A stretch of 64,000 bases of DNA from Actinoplanes sp. N902-109. Its GTDB lineage: Bacteria; Actinomycetota; Actinomycetes; Mycobacteriales; Micromonosporaceae. The stretch spans positions 2,915,501 to 2,979,500 of the forward strand of contig NC_021191.1 of assembly GCF_000389965.1 (NCBI RefSeq), in the 5' to 3' direction. This document shows, one piece after another, positions 1-7,770 of this stretch (position 1 is its first letter; every line of letters begins with the position of its first letter). A model generated the notes under the pieces. That model saw nothing but the letters and a program-made list of their open reading frames with translations. It made no database searches and was not told the DNA's origin. The position numbers and the translations under genes are program-made.

Positions 1-1529
1 AGCCCCAGCAGGCCGCCGAAGGCGTCAACCATGGCGGCGATCTGCTCCTCGCTCATCCGTTGTGGCGGCGCCTCGGTGAGCCCGAGTCGCGCCTGCGCCG
101 TCTTCTTGATCATCGTCGTCTCGCTGATCCATCCGGCGACGAGCGCGGGGTCGCCGCCGGCGTCGAGCGCGGCGCGGTACCGCGCGATCTTGGAGTCGCA
201 CTCGGCGATCGTCTGGCGGAGCCTCGGCGCTTCGTCGTGTTTCTGGTATTCGGTGAGCGCGGCCCGATGACTGGCCTCGGCGAGGCTCCGCAACGTTTCG
301 GACAGGCGGTTGTGGCCAAGTTCTTCGGCCAGAAAACGGTCTACCGGATCGGTGATCGATTCTTGGCGGAGGTAGAGAACCGGCGGATGCGTGATCTCGT
401 GCTGGCGGACGTAGTCACGGGACGCTTTGCACCGGTAATAGATCCGTCCGTGGTTCACGCTGCCATCCATGACGCGTCCGCACAGCCCACATCGGAGCAG
501 CCCGCGGAACAGGTACGGGTGCCGGCTGCGACGCCGGGCTTTTCCGGTCTCGCCAACCGTCCCCCGCGCCTTGACGGTCTGCTGGGCGCGCTCGTAGAGG
601 TCGGTGCCGATAATCGGTGGGTGCGACTCGGTGCGCGACCACACCCATTCGTCCGGGTGGTTCCAGCGGTGGCGGCTCTCGTGACCGAGCGCGACGTCGT
701 CAACGTCGATGAGGACTTCATCGGTGCGGGCGCGGTTCCAAACCTGACGGCCGGTGTAGCGCGGGTTGCGAAGGATGGCCCGGACGGCGGTGGTCTCCCA
801 CACCTCCGTGTGCCGGTGCGGGTTACGCGCACGGTCGTAGGCGGACGGGCACGGGATGCCGTCATGCGTAAGGCCGCGTGCGATTGACGTCATGCCGCGC
901 CCGCTGACGTACTCGGTGAAGATGCGTTCCACTACCGGCGCAGTAACCGGATCGGGGTCGAGCTGGTGCAGCCGCTTACCCTCAGCGGCTTTGCCGGGAT
1001 TCGGATGGGGGCCGGCATCGGCGAGCTGGTAGCCGTAGGGCGGCCGTCCACCCAGGTACCGGCCTTCCAACTCGGTCTGCGCCTTCATGGCCGACCGGAC
1101 GCGAATCTTGATGCGGTTTCGCTCGCCTTTACTCATGCCGCCGTAGAGCGCCATGACCAGATCATGCGCGTCGGAGCCGGGGTCGATAGCGCCGCCGATC
1201 TCGGGCACCCACAGACTGACGCCGTAGTGCACGAACACGGGGAAGGTCATGCCGAATTGGCTGCCGTAGAACGCGCGTTGCGGCTCGCCGATGACGACGG
1301 CGTCGAAGTCGCGGCCGGGGCTTTTGATGGCGTCGAGCAGCCGGAGCGCTTCCGGGCGCCGCTTCCACGGCAGGGAACGTGACAGGCCAACGTCAAAGAA
1401 CTCGGCGACGATCTCTCCGCCGGCCGGCTCGATGAGACTGCGAGCGCGGGACAACTGCCACGCTTTCGACGCCTGCGGGTCCTGCTGATCCTCGGTCGAC
1501 ACACGTCCGTAGAAGGCAAACCTCGTCAT
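1..1529 (-). CDS. Large serine recombinase (integrase of AICE), C-terminus off window
   Basis: The reverse strand reads open from an ATG at 1529 to the window edge, giving at least 509 residues. The N-terminus (MTRFAFYGRVSTEDQQD) is the resolvase/invertase catalytic motif with the nucleophilic serine at residue 11. It is followed by the recombinase domain (GGRPPYGYQLADAGPHPN, RNPRYTGRQVWNR) and a zinc-ribbon (CGLCGRVMDG, then YRC), the usual large serine integrase order. The C-terminal coiled-coil part begins before the edge. Enzymes of this family integrate and excise mobile elements between attP and attB. It is the last gene of a minus-strand operon behind the TraB gene and its ATG overlaps the stop of the 43-aa ORF before it, so translation is probably coupled. 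This suggests it is the integrase of the AICE module. The family call is secure; the exact 3' end is outside the window. Confidence 0.93.
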   Translation of the reverse strand, partial: MTRFAFYGRVSTEDQQDPQASKAWQLSRARSLIEPAGGEIVAEFFDVGLSRSLPWKRRPEALRLLDAIKSPGRDFDAVVIGEPQRAFYGSQFGMTFPVFVHYGVSLWVPEIGGAIDPGSDAHDLVMALYGGMSKGERNRIKIRVRSAMKAQTELEGRYLGGRPPYGYQLADAGPHPNPGKAAEGKRLHQLDPDPVTAPVVERIFTEYVSGRGMTSIARGLTHDGIPCPSAYDRARNPHRHTEVWETTAVRAILRNPRYTGRQVWNRARTDEVLIDVDDVALGHESRHRWNHPDEWVWSRTESHPPIIGTDLYERAQQTVKARGTVGETGKARRRSRHPYLFRGLLRCGLCGRVMDGSVNHGRIYYRCKASRDYVRQHEITHPPVLYLRQESITDPVDRFLAEELGHNRLSETLRSLAEASHRAALTEYQKHDEAPRLRQTIAECDSKIARYRAALDAGGDPALVAGWISETTMIKKTAQARLGLTEAPPQRMSEEQIAAMVDAFGGLLG

Positions 1530-1657
1530 GCCGATCGATTCTTCCGAGCCCAGTCGATGATGCGCCACAGCACATCTGCGGCGCCGTCGGAGAGTGGGAC
1601 TTCTAGGGACGTCTTGACCTGGCCGTTTTCGATGACCAGGGCTTTTACTCTTCGTAT
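1526..1657 (-). CDS. 43-aa ORF coupled to the serine recombinase, possible AUA start
   Basis: Between TraB and the recombinase a clean reading frame encodes RRVKALVIENGQVKTSLEV, continuing through PLSDGAADVLWRIIDWARKN. Its TGA overlaps the recombinase ATG (ATGA arrangement). An AGGAG ribosome-binding site lies about 10 bases before an ATA codon at 1657; no ATG, GTG or TTG occurs upstream in frame before the site, so either ATA is the start or the true start codon has mutated. The sequence looks protein-like (a beta-hairpin then an amphipathic helix) and its codon use matches its neighbours. I do not know a named function; small ORFs in front of AICE serine integrases are common. Treat it as probable but unproven. 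Confidence 0.5.
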   Translation of the reverse strand: MRRVKALVIENGQVKTSLEVPLSDGAADVLWRIIDWARKNRSA

Positions 1658-1726
1658 GCTGCGATTTCTCCTCTCGTGTTGCGGCTGGCTCTTGGTGATC
1701 GTTGGGCCTCCTTTCTCGTAGAGGGA

Positions 1727-1780
1727 GGACGTCCGTCCGCGCGTTGATGGGCGCAGACGCGCGCGAGCGGACGGACGTCC
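1727..1780. terminator. Large inverted repeat between traB-like gene and recombinase operon end
   Basis: Perfect 14-base arms GGACGTCCGTCCGC (1727-1740) and GCGGACGGACGTCC (1767-1780) surround a 26-base loop. The structure lies just after the TraB stop codon on the minus strand. It could attenuate transcription into the recombinase or be a protein-binding site; there is no T-run. Confidence 0.5.
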
Positions 1781-1795
1781 GCGCGGACGACCGGT

Positions 1796-3529
1796 TCAGG
1801 CTCGCCAGTGCCCGCGGGTGACTTGGCGGGCTTGACCGGCGGTGGCGAGCGATTGGAGCCGGGCGTAGACCCATGTCCGTCCCATGCCGGTCAGATGGAT
1901 GAGTTCGGGAACGGTGAGGCCGTCGTCCGGCGCTTGGCTCAGCGCCATGGAGAGAGCCGCCTCGGGGTCTTCGTACGAGGGTTCGGACGGTGGCTTGATT
2001 GCTTGCGTTCGTGGCGCTGTAGCGGCCTGTGACAGCGCATCGAGGTCCGGGCGCTGGCTGGCGAACCGGGTGACTGTTGCGTGCACGTGGTCGTCGGTGA
2101 ACAGATAGGCGCGGGCACGGCGAGGTTGGTTGTGGCCGTCGGCGAGCACGTAGAACTTGCCGGGAGCGTCGAGCGTGTGTGCGTGCCAGCCGGCGGCGAG
2201 CATGCCCCTGTCGAGGATGAGGTCGACATCGCGCCGCTCCCGCACCCGTAGGCAGACGCGAACGCTCATTTGGGAACGCAACGCTCCACCGCCCATTGCT
2301 TTTTGTGTAGGGCGTTGTGTCGCGACGAGCAGGTCGACGGCAACCGCACGGCCACGACGGGCAATCGATTCGGCATACGGGACAGCGTCGGGTGCCGTGT
2401 CAGCGAGTTCGGCGTACTCGTCGATGACGATGACGAGAGCCGGCGCGGCCGGAGTCGGCTCCCAAACTCGGGTGTTGCCGTGGCTGGACGCCTCAGCGCG
2501 GGCGTCGAGCACAGCGACGGCATCAGCGAGTAGGTGAGCGGCCTCGTCCGGTGTTGTTGCCAGTCGAGCCAGGCAAGGCGCCCACGGCCGGAGTTCCATG
2601 CCGCCTTTGAGGTCGATGCCCCACAGCACGACATCGGGACACGCGACCAGGTTACCGAGGATGACGTTCAGCACGCCGCTCTTGCCCGAGTCAGTAGTGC
2701 CACCGATTAGCGCATGCCGCCGCAGTAGCGGCACACGAACGGCTGTCGCGTCCTCGAACAAACCTAGTTCGATGGGATCGGCCAGGGATCGAGATGTCGG
2801 TCCGGGCCACGGTATAGCGCCGGCGTGTGGGTCGATGGCCAGGACGCGCATGGTGCAGCGGCCGGCGTGCGCCGGGTCTTGCTCGACGCGTACGGCACCG
2901 GGTCGCGTACCGAGCGCGGACTCGATGGCAGGCAAGCGAGCTATGACGTCCGCGACGCTCTGGCCAGGTCGAAGCTTTACGAGAGCGCGCCAACCCCATG
3001 TGTCCACGACGGCCGACATGATGCGTGAGCCGGCCAAGCCGATGGCCTCGGCGAGGTTGGGCCACGCGTTGATGACGCGGTCCACTCTCACCCGGGCCCG
3101 GCGGCGACGGTGCGCCCACCAAGGCACCGCAAGGGCCACTATGCCCAGCAGAAGCACCGTAGGCAACGGCGCGCGCCCCGGACCAAGCGCAGCAGCGACG
3201 GTCAACCATGCACCGGCGAACGTAACTACCACTACGGCGTACGCTCGCTCACTGCCTCGCGTCTCTTTGCGTCTTCCGATCCCGAAGCCCGCGAGCAGAG
3301 TGACCACCGCGGCGAGCGGCCAAGCCGCAGAGTGCACCCTGTGCAAGAGGAAACCGACGAAGTCGAGAGCCAGGCCGGCCGTTACCGGGGCCAGCTCGGA
3401 CCGGTATCGGAACAGCGCACGGCCAATGGCAGCAACAGCAATGAGTAGAGCGGGTTCGTCGGGGACGAACAGGAGCGGTTGCGGGTTGCGGCGGCTCCAT
3501 CGTCGGTGCCGTCGTCCGTAGGCCCTCAT
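1796..3529 (-). CDS. TraB/FtsK-SpoIIIE family conjugative DNA translocase
   Basis: This 577-aa protein is an FtsK/SpoIIIE-type motor of the actinomycete TraB kind, which moves double-stranded element DNA between mycelial cells. Two to three hydrophobic segments lie in the first 140 residues. The ATPase shows Walker A (GGTTDSGKS, about residue 275), Walker B (LVIVIDEYAEL, about 370) and the FtsK signature VATQRPTQ, followed by a C-terminal winged-helix region (LTVPELIHLTGMGRTWVYARL) that would bind clt-type repeats. Its start overlaps the preceding gene stop by four bases, so it belongs to a coupled operon. A truncated near-identical copy sits at about 21.1-22.3 kb. The family assignment is strong. 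Confidence 0.93.
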   Translation of the reverse strand: MRAYGRRHRRWSRRNPQPLLFVPDEPALLIAVAAIGRALFRYRSELAPVTAGLALDFVGFLLHRVHSAAWPLAAVVTLLAGFGIGRRKETRGSERAYAVVVVTFAGAWLTVAAALGPGRAPLPTVLLLGIVALAVPWWAHRRRRARVRVDRVINAWPNLAEAIGLAGSRIMSAVVDTWGWRALVKLRPGQSVADVIARLPAIESALGTRPGAVRVEQDPAHAGRCTMRVLAIDPHAGAIPWPGPTSRSLADPIELGLFEDATAVRVPLLRRHALIGGTTDSGKSGVLNVILGNLVACPDVVLWGIDLKGGMELRPWAPCLARLATTPDEAAHLLADAVAVLDARAEASSHGNTRVWEPTPAAPALVIVIDEYAELADTAPDAVPYAESIARRGRAVAVDLLVATQRPTQKAMGGGALRSQMSVRVCLRVRERRDVDLILDRGMLAAGWHAHTLDAPGKFYVLADGHNQPRRARAYLFTDDHVHATVTRFASQRPDLDALSQAATAPRTQAIKPPSEPSYEDPEAALSMALSQAPDDGLTVPELIHLTGMGRTWVYARLQSLATAGQARQVTRGHWRA

Positions 3530-3837
3530 CGGTCGTCGTCAGGCGGCGCCCAGGTCCGGTGTTCGGCCACGGCGTCACGGAGGTAGTCCAGTGCATCGTT
3601 TTCGCCGTCGTTGTCAGCGGCGAGTGTGGCGCGGGCCGCAGCGAGCAAATCTGCGAGATCCCACCGAGCGCGGCTCGCAAGAAACGAGAGTCGGTCAATC
3701 TCGGCAAGCATGACGGGGATGTCGGCGACAGCGGTCCAGACGGCTACCGGTGTGAGCCGCTGGTGAGCGGCGTTCAGGTGGGCGGTGACGGCCTCTCGAT
3801 CGAGCGTGGGTAGCGGACACATTTTCTTGTCGATCAT
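3526..3837 (-). CDS. Conserved AICE-type hypothetical protein
   Basis: The frame encodes about 103 aa starting MIDKKMCPLPTLDREAV at 3837. A near-perfect ribosome-binding site AAAGGAGG lies 13 bases upstream of that ATG, which decides the start over an in-frame ATG at 3879. The product is mostly helical (LTPVAVWTAVADIPVMLAEIDRLSFLASRARWDL region) and ends in an acidic tail. The stop overlaps the TraB start, so it is cotranslated with it. I do not recognise a domain; genes of this size and position upstream of traB recur in actinomycete integrative elements, suggesting an accessory role in transfer or replication. Confidence 0.75.
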   Translation of the reverse strand: MIDKKMCPLPTLDREAVTAHLNAAHQRLTPVAVWTAVADIPVMLAEIDRLSFLASRARWDLADLLAAARATLAADNDGENDALDYLRDAVAEHRTWAPPDDDR

Positions 3838-3875
3838 CAGGAAGGTGAAGCCTCCTTTCATGCAGGGGTTGGGAG

Positions 3876-4070
3876 TCACAGGTCCAGGCCGGCGACGAAC
3901 CGAGCCAGGGCGCGGAGTCCGTCACCGATTTCCGGACCGATCGAGGACGAGGCGAGGAAATAGCCGAATGCCGCGCAGATGGCGGCCTGCCAGAGCGGCA
4001 ACCGGGCGTACTTCCACAGCAGGAACACGAACGTGCCGAGCAGGACAACGGCGGACACGGCGATCGTCAT
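3876..4070 (-). CDS. Small membrane protein of the transfer operon
   Basis: A 64-aa protein with a start at 4070 contains two hydrophobic segments (residues about 2-19 and 27-43) joined by a short basic loop, so it should be a two-pass inner-membrane protein. It overlaps the end of the zinc-ribbon gene by four bases and lies 38 bases ahead of the next operon gene. Small membrane proteins (Spd type) accompany TraB in actinomycete elements and help spread of DNA in mycelium; this is a positional inference, not a domain match. Confidence 0.7.
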   Translation of the reverse strand: MTIAVSAVVLLGTFVFLLWKYARLPLWQAAICAAFGYFLASSSIGPEIGDGLRALARFVAGLDL

Positions 4071-4249
4071 GCGGCACCACCGTCCCGGCGACGAACTCGG
4101 CGAGTGCGGACAGCCCGGTCAACACCACCGTGCCCGCCCCGGGGCTGGTGCCGGCGGATCCAGCGCGCCCGGGCGACGCACTTACGGCACATGCTGGGAT
4201 GCGCAGTCCCGAGTCGGGCACCGCACAGGCAGGTCGGGATCTCGTTCAT
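4067..4249 (-). CDS. Small zinc-ribbon-like protein, first gene of transfer operon
   Basis: The ORF gives 60 aa from the ATG at 4249, chosen because GAGAGGAG precedes it at a good distance; an in-frame upstream start at 4267 has no such site. The N-terminus has four cysteines in a CLCG...CRKC pattern over 17 residues, consistent with a rubredoxin-like zinc knuckle, followed by a very Arg-rich tail (about one third Arg). It probably binds nucleic acid. It begins the minus-strand operon that ends with the serine recombinase. Confidence 0.6.
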   Translation of the reverse strand: MNEIPTCLCGARLGTAHPSMCRKCVARARWIRRHQPRGGHGGVDRAVRTRRVRRRDGGAA

Positions 4250-4340
4250 CGGTTGGTCTCCTCTCAAGTGGGCTGATGCAGCGGCTGCATCGGCATGCCA
4301 TCGAGAGTGCGATCAATGGACGGGACGTGATCAGGTCATG

Positions 4341-4396
4341 GCTGGACGTATCGAAGACGTCTCCCATAACCTGGTCGGGCTGCCGGACGTCTTGAC
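4341..4396 (+). promoter_or_regulatory. Candidate operator sites upstream of first HTH-PLD regulator
   Basis: Several GACGT-containing elements lie here: GGACGTATC (4344), AAGACGTCTCC (4354) and GGACGTCTTGAC (4385), the last only ten bases before the ATG. The same GGACGTCTT core occurs as a double site in front of the paralogous regulator at 7039, so they are candidate binding sites for these regulators. Confidence 0.45.
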
Positions 4397-4405
4397 GGGA
4401 ATTCG

Positions 4406-5140
4406 ATGCCGAACGAGCGACTACGCACCGCGATGCTGGAGCACGGGATCACCCCGTCCGACCTGGCGGCAACGCTCAAAGTGGACCCGAAAAGCGTCGA
4501 ACGCTGGATCAGCGGCCGGACGCCCTACCGTCGGCACAGGTATGCCGTGGCCGCTCGTCTCGGCGTCGATGAGGTGTACCTGTGGCCTGACGCGCTGAGC
4601 CCTGACCAGGTGGCCAGCGCCAGCGAAAGCGAGATCATCAACGTCTACCCGCATCGGTGGACGGTGCCGTCCGAGCTGTGGCGCAACATGTTCGCCAGTG
4701 CCGAGGAAGAAATCGGCGTCCTGGTCTACAGCGGCCTCTTCGTCTCCGAGAATGCCGGCATCCAGCGAATCTTCCGCCAAAAAGCCGAGGATGGCGCACG
4801 CGTTCGTATCCTGCTCGGCGATCCGGACAGCGACGTCGTGGCGCAACGCGGGGCGGACGAGGGCGTCGATGACGTACAGGCAGCAAAGATCCGCAACGCC
4901 CTCGTCATGTACCGGCCTCTCCGCGATGTCGAGGGCATCGAATTCCGCCTCCACCGCACGGTGCTCTACAACTCGATCTACCGAGCCGATGATCAGCTTC
5001 TCATCAACACGCACATTTACAGCTTCACCGCTGCTCAGGCACCCGTTCTCCACCTGCGTCGAGCGGCCGGCGGCAGCATGGTGACGACGTATCTGGAAAG
5101 CTTCGAGCACGTGTGGGACGACGCAACACCGTTGGAATGA
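4406..5140 (+). CDS. HTH regulator with C-terminal PLD-like domain (paralogue 1)
   Basis: The 244-aa protein has an XRE-type helix-turn-helix at residues about 5-50 (ITPSDLAATLKVDPKSVERW) and a C-terminal alpha/beta domain (residues about 85-240) resembling phospholipase-D-like folds: LVYSGLFVSE, ARVRILLGDPDS and LHRTVLYNSIYRADDQLLIN. The HxK(x4)D catalytic motif of true PLD enzymes is not intact, so this part is more likely a ligand or protein sensor. It leads a plus-strand cluster with the Nudix gene six bases downstream and diverges from the transfer operon. In AICEs a regulator is commonly adjacent to a Nudix gene. It shares about half of its residues with the protein at 7039-7770. Probably the switch controlling excision, replication and transfer. 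Confidence 0.8.
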   Translation: MPNERLRTAMLEHGITPSDLAATLKVDPKSVERWISGRTPYRRHRYAVAARLGVDEVYLWPDALSPDQVASASESEIINVYPHRWTVPSELWRNMFASAEEEIGVLVYSGLFVSENAGIQRIFRQKAEDGARVRILLGDPDSDVVAQRGADEGVDDVQAAKIRNALVMYRPLRDVEGIEFRLHRTVLYNSIYRADDQLLINTHIYSFTAAQAPVLHLRRAAGGSMVTTYLESFEHVWDDATPLE

Positions 5141-5146
5141 GGCCGT

Positions 5147-5623
5147 GTGGGACAGCGACTCGACTTCTATGACGATCCCAAAGCGCCCGCGGCCACGTCG
5201 CTCGTACCCTCGGCAAACGTGGTCGTCGTCAACGACGCTGACGAAATCCTGCTGATTCGCCGATCCGACAACGGAAACTGGGCTCTGCCCGGAGGCGCCA
5301 TGGACATCGGCGAATCACTACCCCAGACAGCCGTACGGGAGACGGCCGAGGAAACCGGCATCGACATCGCCATCACCGGCCTGGTCGGCATCTTCACCGA
5401 CCCGCGCCACATCATCGTGTACACGAGCAACGGCGAAGCACGGCAGGAATTCTCCGTCGTGTTCACCGGTCGTCCTGTCGGCGGGAGCCCGACAGTCAGC
5501 GACGAGTCGACCGAGGTCCGATGGGCGATGGCGAACGCGATCACCGGATTGCCGATGGACCGCTCGATGCGGATGCGCATCGACCACTTCCTGAACGCAC
5601 CGCAGGACATACACCTTGGATAG
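5147..5623 (+). CDS. Nudix hydrolase of AICE type
   Basis: This 158-aa protein starts at a GTG six bases after the regulator gene. It contains an intact Nudix box (GGAMDIGESLPQTAVRET then AEETGI, residues about 50-72), so it should hydrolyse a nucleoside diphosphate linked to another moiety. Nudix genes are a recognised AICE component located beside the replication/transfer activator, where the small-molecule product may feed the switch; the substrate is unknown. Its 3' end overlaps the next gene by eight bases. A diverged and broken copy exists at 54934-55390. Confidence 0.9.
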   Translation: MGQRLDFYDDPKAPAATSLVPSANVVVVNDADEILLIRRSDNGNWALPGGAMDIGESLPQTAVRETAEETGIDIAITGLVGIFTDPRHIIVYTSNGEARQEFSVVFTGRPVGGSPTVSDESTEVRWAMANAITGLPMDRSMRMRIDHFLNAPQDIHLG

Positions 5624-6068
5624 CGACTGGCTGGGCGCGTTCGCCGACTCGTTCTCCGCAGTGGGGACGGTCGGCGCCTTCTTGGTCGGCTTCCTCCTGC
5701 TACGCCGAGAACATCGCCGCGAGGCCGACCGGGCCGAGGACGAGCGACGAGCGCAGGCGGAACGCATCAGCGCTTGGGTGGAACTGACACGCACGGTTGA
5801 CGGCAGCCGTGACCTTGCCTTCCACATCCACAATGCGAGCGCGATGCCGATTTATGAAGTAGAACTTCCGCTGCCGGCCCGCGGGGACGAAGAGACCGGC
5901 TCGGAATTCGTGGGTCTGGTCCCGCCGGGTCAAACTGTGCAGCGTCCGGCGCCCGCAGACTGGCTACGGTCGTATGTCGACCCCGAACCCGTACAAATCG
6001 AATTCCAGGACAGCGCGGGCCGCCGCTGGAGCCGCGACGAACAGGGCACGCTGTCCAGCGCTGATTGA
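5616..6068 (+). CDS. Membrane-anchored hypothetical protein
   Basis: A TTG at 5616 inside the Nudix stop region starts a 150-aa protein. One hydrophobic helix at residues about 12-30 (SAVGTVGAFLVGFLLL) is followed by a charged coiled stretch (RREHRREADRAEDERR) and a beta-rich domain (LAFHIHNASAMPIYEVELPL), an arrangement of N-terminal anchor plus cytosolic domain. No named family is recognised. The eight-base overlap with the Nudix gene implies cotranslation. It converges on the HD gene with only two bases between stop codons. Confidence 0.7.
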   Translation: MDSDWLGAFADSFSAVGTVGAFLVGFLLLRREHRREADRAEDERRAQAERISAWVELTRTVDGSRDLAFHIHNASAMPIYEVELPLPARGDEETGSEFVGLVPPGQTVQRPAPADWLRSYVDPEPVQIEFQDSAGRRWSRDEQGTLSSAD

Positions 6069-6070
6069 CG

Positions 6071-6622
6071 TCACCGTTCCTCGGCAAGCGCCGCCGTGAT
6101 GATCCGGACAGACTCGGTGATCAGCGGACTGGCCTCCCGGATCGACTCGGCGACGAGGTCGCCGTCGCCGTATCGCTCAAGGATCTCGGCCAGGCGCCGG
6201 TCGACCGCGACAGGCTCGCCGTCCGGCGTCGTCGTCATGTCGGCGTAGGTGATGGCATGCGCCGCCAGTCCCTTGACCGGCGGAAATTCGTTCGCCAGCT
6301 CGGCGGAGAGGCCACGATTCCGGCCCTCGATGTACGCGCAGGAATGGTGAGCAACGAGCCGGCAGACCAACTCGTCGGCGTGGGCGAAATCGCGTAGGTA
6401 GCGGGCACCGTCGAGCTGGTGCATGCCGGTGACCACGAGACCAGGCGCGTATCCCACATCATGCAACCAGGCAGCGGCGACGAGCGCTGACTCGTCGGCA
6501 CCGACCAGGTGTGCAACCGACTCGGCCTTACGTCCGACGCCTTGACTGTGTGCCCATCGGCGGGGGATCGACTCGGCCAGCAACAGGCGCGCAAGGTCAC
6601 GGGCACGTCCGATCTGCTCCAC
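6071..6622 (-). CDS. HD-domain metal-dependent phosphohydrolase
   Basis: The 183-aa product starts at a GTG at 6622. It has the HD-fold landmarks in order: RRWAHSQGVG (first His), AAWLHDVGYAP (HD pair), LVAHHSC and a distal Asp in ITYADMTT. The family hydrolyses phosphate esters of nucleotides. Similar small HD proteins accompany Nudix genes in actinomycete integrative elements. Start choice is supported by the alignment of the helical N-terminus (ARDLARLLLAE). The call is firm at fold level; substrate unknown. Confidence 0.88.
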   Translation of the reverse strand: MEQIGRARDLARLLLAESIPRRWAHSQGVGRKAESVAHLVGADESALVAAAWLHDVGYAPGLVVTGMHQLDGARYLRDFAHADELVCRLVAHHSCAYIEGRNRGLSAELANEFPPVKGLAAHAITYADMTTTPDGEPVAVDRRLAEILERYGDGDLVAESIREASPLITESVRIITAALAEER

Positions 6623-6664
6623 CTGGGCAGATTAGCGAACGTGCCTAGTTACGCGCTTAGTCTG

Positions 6665-6901
6665 CTAGCTGTCGGTATCCCCTTCCGTTTCCAAAAGCCC
6701 GCTGCACAGCACTCCTGTCAGCCGGTTCGCGACGGCCGGCGTGACGTCACCTAGACGGACGACACCTGAGCCCTGACGGACAAGCGCATGATGCAGGTCA
6801 GGAAACTCCTGGCCCACATCAAAGCCAGCATCCTCCAAGGCCAGCGCCAAGCGGTCCGTAGCCTCGCGCGCCGCATCTTCAGCGCGGTTGTCCTTCTGCA
6901 T
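6665..6901 (-). CDS. Small acidic hypothetical protein
   Basis: A 78-aa ORF with ATG at 6901. It is acidic and mainly helical (DAAREATDRLALALEDAGFD) with a central GVVRLGDVTPAVANRL segment. Its codon use matches adjacent genes. No family recognised. It diverges from the second HTH-PLD regulator, sharing an intergenic region that carries a double palindromic site. Confidence 0.6.
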   Translation of the reverse strand: MQKDNRAEDAAREATDRLALALEDAGFDVGQEFPDLHHALVRQGSGVVRLGDVTPAVANRLTGVLCSGLLETEGDTDS

Positions 6902-6977
6902 GGCTGTCCCCGCTCATCCGTCGTCTGCTCACTGGCACCGAGTCTCGCCATTGCGTTACAGATCGTGAACCACAGCG

Positions 6978-7001
6978 CTAGGACGTCTTAGGACTTCTTA
7001 G
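6978..7001 (+). promoter_or_regulatory. Double overlapping palindromic operator, divergent promoter region
   Basis: CTAGGACGTCTTAG (6978-6991) is nearly palindromic around GACGTC and overlaps TTAGGACTTCTTAG (6988-7001). A TACGAT -10-like hexamer follows at 7003. The pair sits between divergent genes at 6901 and 7039. The GGACGTCTT core recurs ahead of the paralogous regulator at 4406, which points to auto- or cross-regulation. Confidence 0.55.
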
Positions 7002-7038
7002 CTACGATGGCAGCTTCGCCAGCGATGGGAGTCGTTGC

Positions 7039-7770
7039 GTGATCCATCCACTAGCCCGAGCGCTGAACGCCGCCGGACTTGAAGTCGTCGATGTCGCAGC
7101 CCGACTCGACGTCGACCCGAAGACCGTTCAGCGCTGGGTCACGGGTCGAATGCCATACCCCCGTCACCGCGATGCCCTCGTACGGCTCACCGGCTGGGCT
7201 TCCCATGACCTGTGGCCGAACCTACCGCGCCACACTCAACCGGCATTATCGAACGATGAAGTCCGGATTATCTACCCGCACCGCTCTGCGGTGCCCTCCG
7301 ACGCCTGGGTCCGCTTGCTACGCCGTGCTCAGCATGAGATCGACATCCTTGCTTACAGTGCGCTCTTCCTTGCCGAGGACGCTTCGGTGCCGGACGTCCT
7401 ACGTGAGAAGGCGCGAGCCGGTGTACGCGTGCGCATCGCGCTAGGAGATCCACTCGGTAAGAACGTCGCCAGCAGGGGAGCCGAGGAGCGCATAGGCGGT
7501 GGCATGAGCGCTCGCATAAGCACGGCGCTCGTCAGCCTTCAGCCACTCACATCGGAGCCGTGCGTTGCACTGCGCCTGCACGACACGGTGCTCTACAACT
7601 CTCTCTGCCGCAGCGATGCTGAACTGCTTGTGAACTCCCACGTGTACGGTCGGCCAGCAGCTCACGCGCCAGTGCTGCACCTGAAAAGCTCCGGTGAAGA
7701 GGGCATGGCAGCAACTCACCTGGCATCGTTCAACCGCGTGTGGGATGCGGCGAAGCCAGCGAACGTCTGA
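7039..7770 (+). CDS. HTH regulator with C-terminal PLD-like domain (paralogue 2)
   Basis: The 243-aa product begins at a GTG and matches the 4406 gene along its length: HTH (VVDVAARLDVDPKTVQRWVTGR, residues about 14-35), IIYPHRSAVPSDAWVRLL, ILAYSALFLAEDAS, VRVRIALGDPL, and LRLHDTVLYNSLCRSDAELLVN. The PLD catalytic lysine is absent in this copy too, so a sensing role is likely. Its own promoter region holds the double GGAC(G/T)TCTTAG site. Its 3' end overlaps the convergent gene at 7716 by 55 bases. Two regulators of one family in one element may act antagonistically. Confidence 0.8.
   Translation: MIHPLARALNAAGLEVVDVAARLDVDPKTVQRWVTGRMPYPRHRDALVRLTGWASHDLWPNLPRHTQPALSNDEVRIIYPHRSAVPSDAWVRLLRRAQHEIDILAYSALFLAEDASVPDVLREKARAGVRVRIALGDPLGKNVASRGAEERIGGGMSARISTALVSLQPLTSEPCVALRLHDTVLYNSLCRSDAELLVNSHVYGRPAAHAPVLHLKSSGEEGMAATHLASFNRVWDAAKPANV

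Noticed and set aside
60..887. 275-codon plus-strand frame at the window start
   Set aside because: Antisense to the serine recombinase whose conserved motifs lie on the minus strand.
2598..3521. 307-codon plus-strand frame opposite TraB
   Set aside because: Arg/Ser-rich antisense frame; a matching frame also exists opposite the truncated TraB copy, only because the DNA is homologous.
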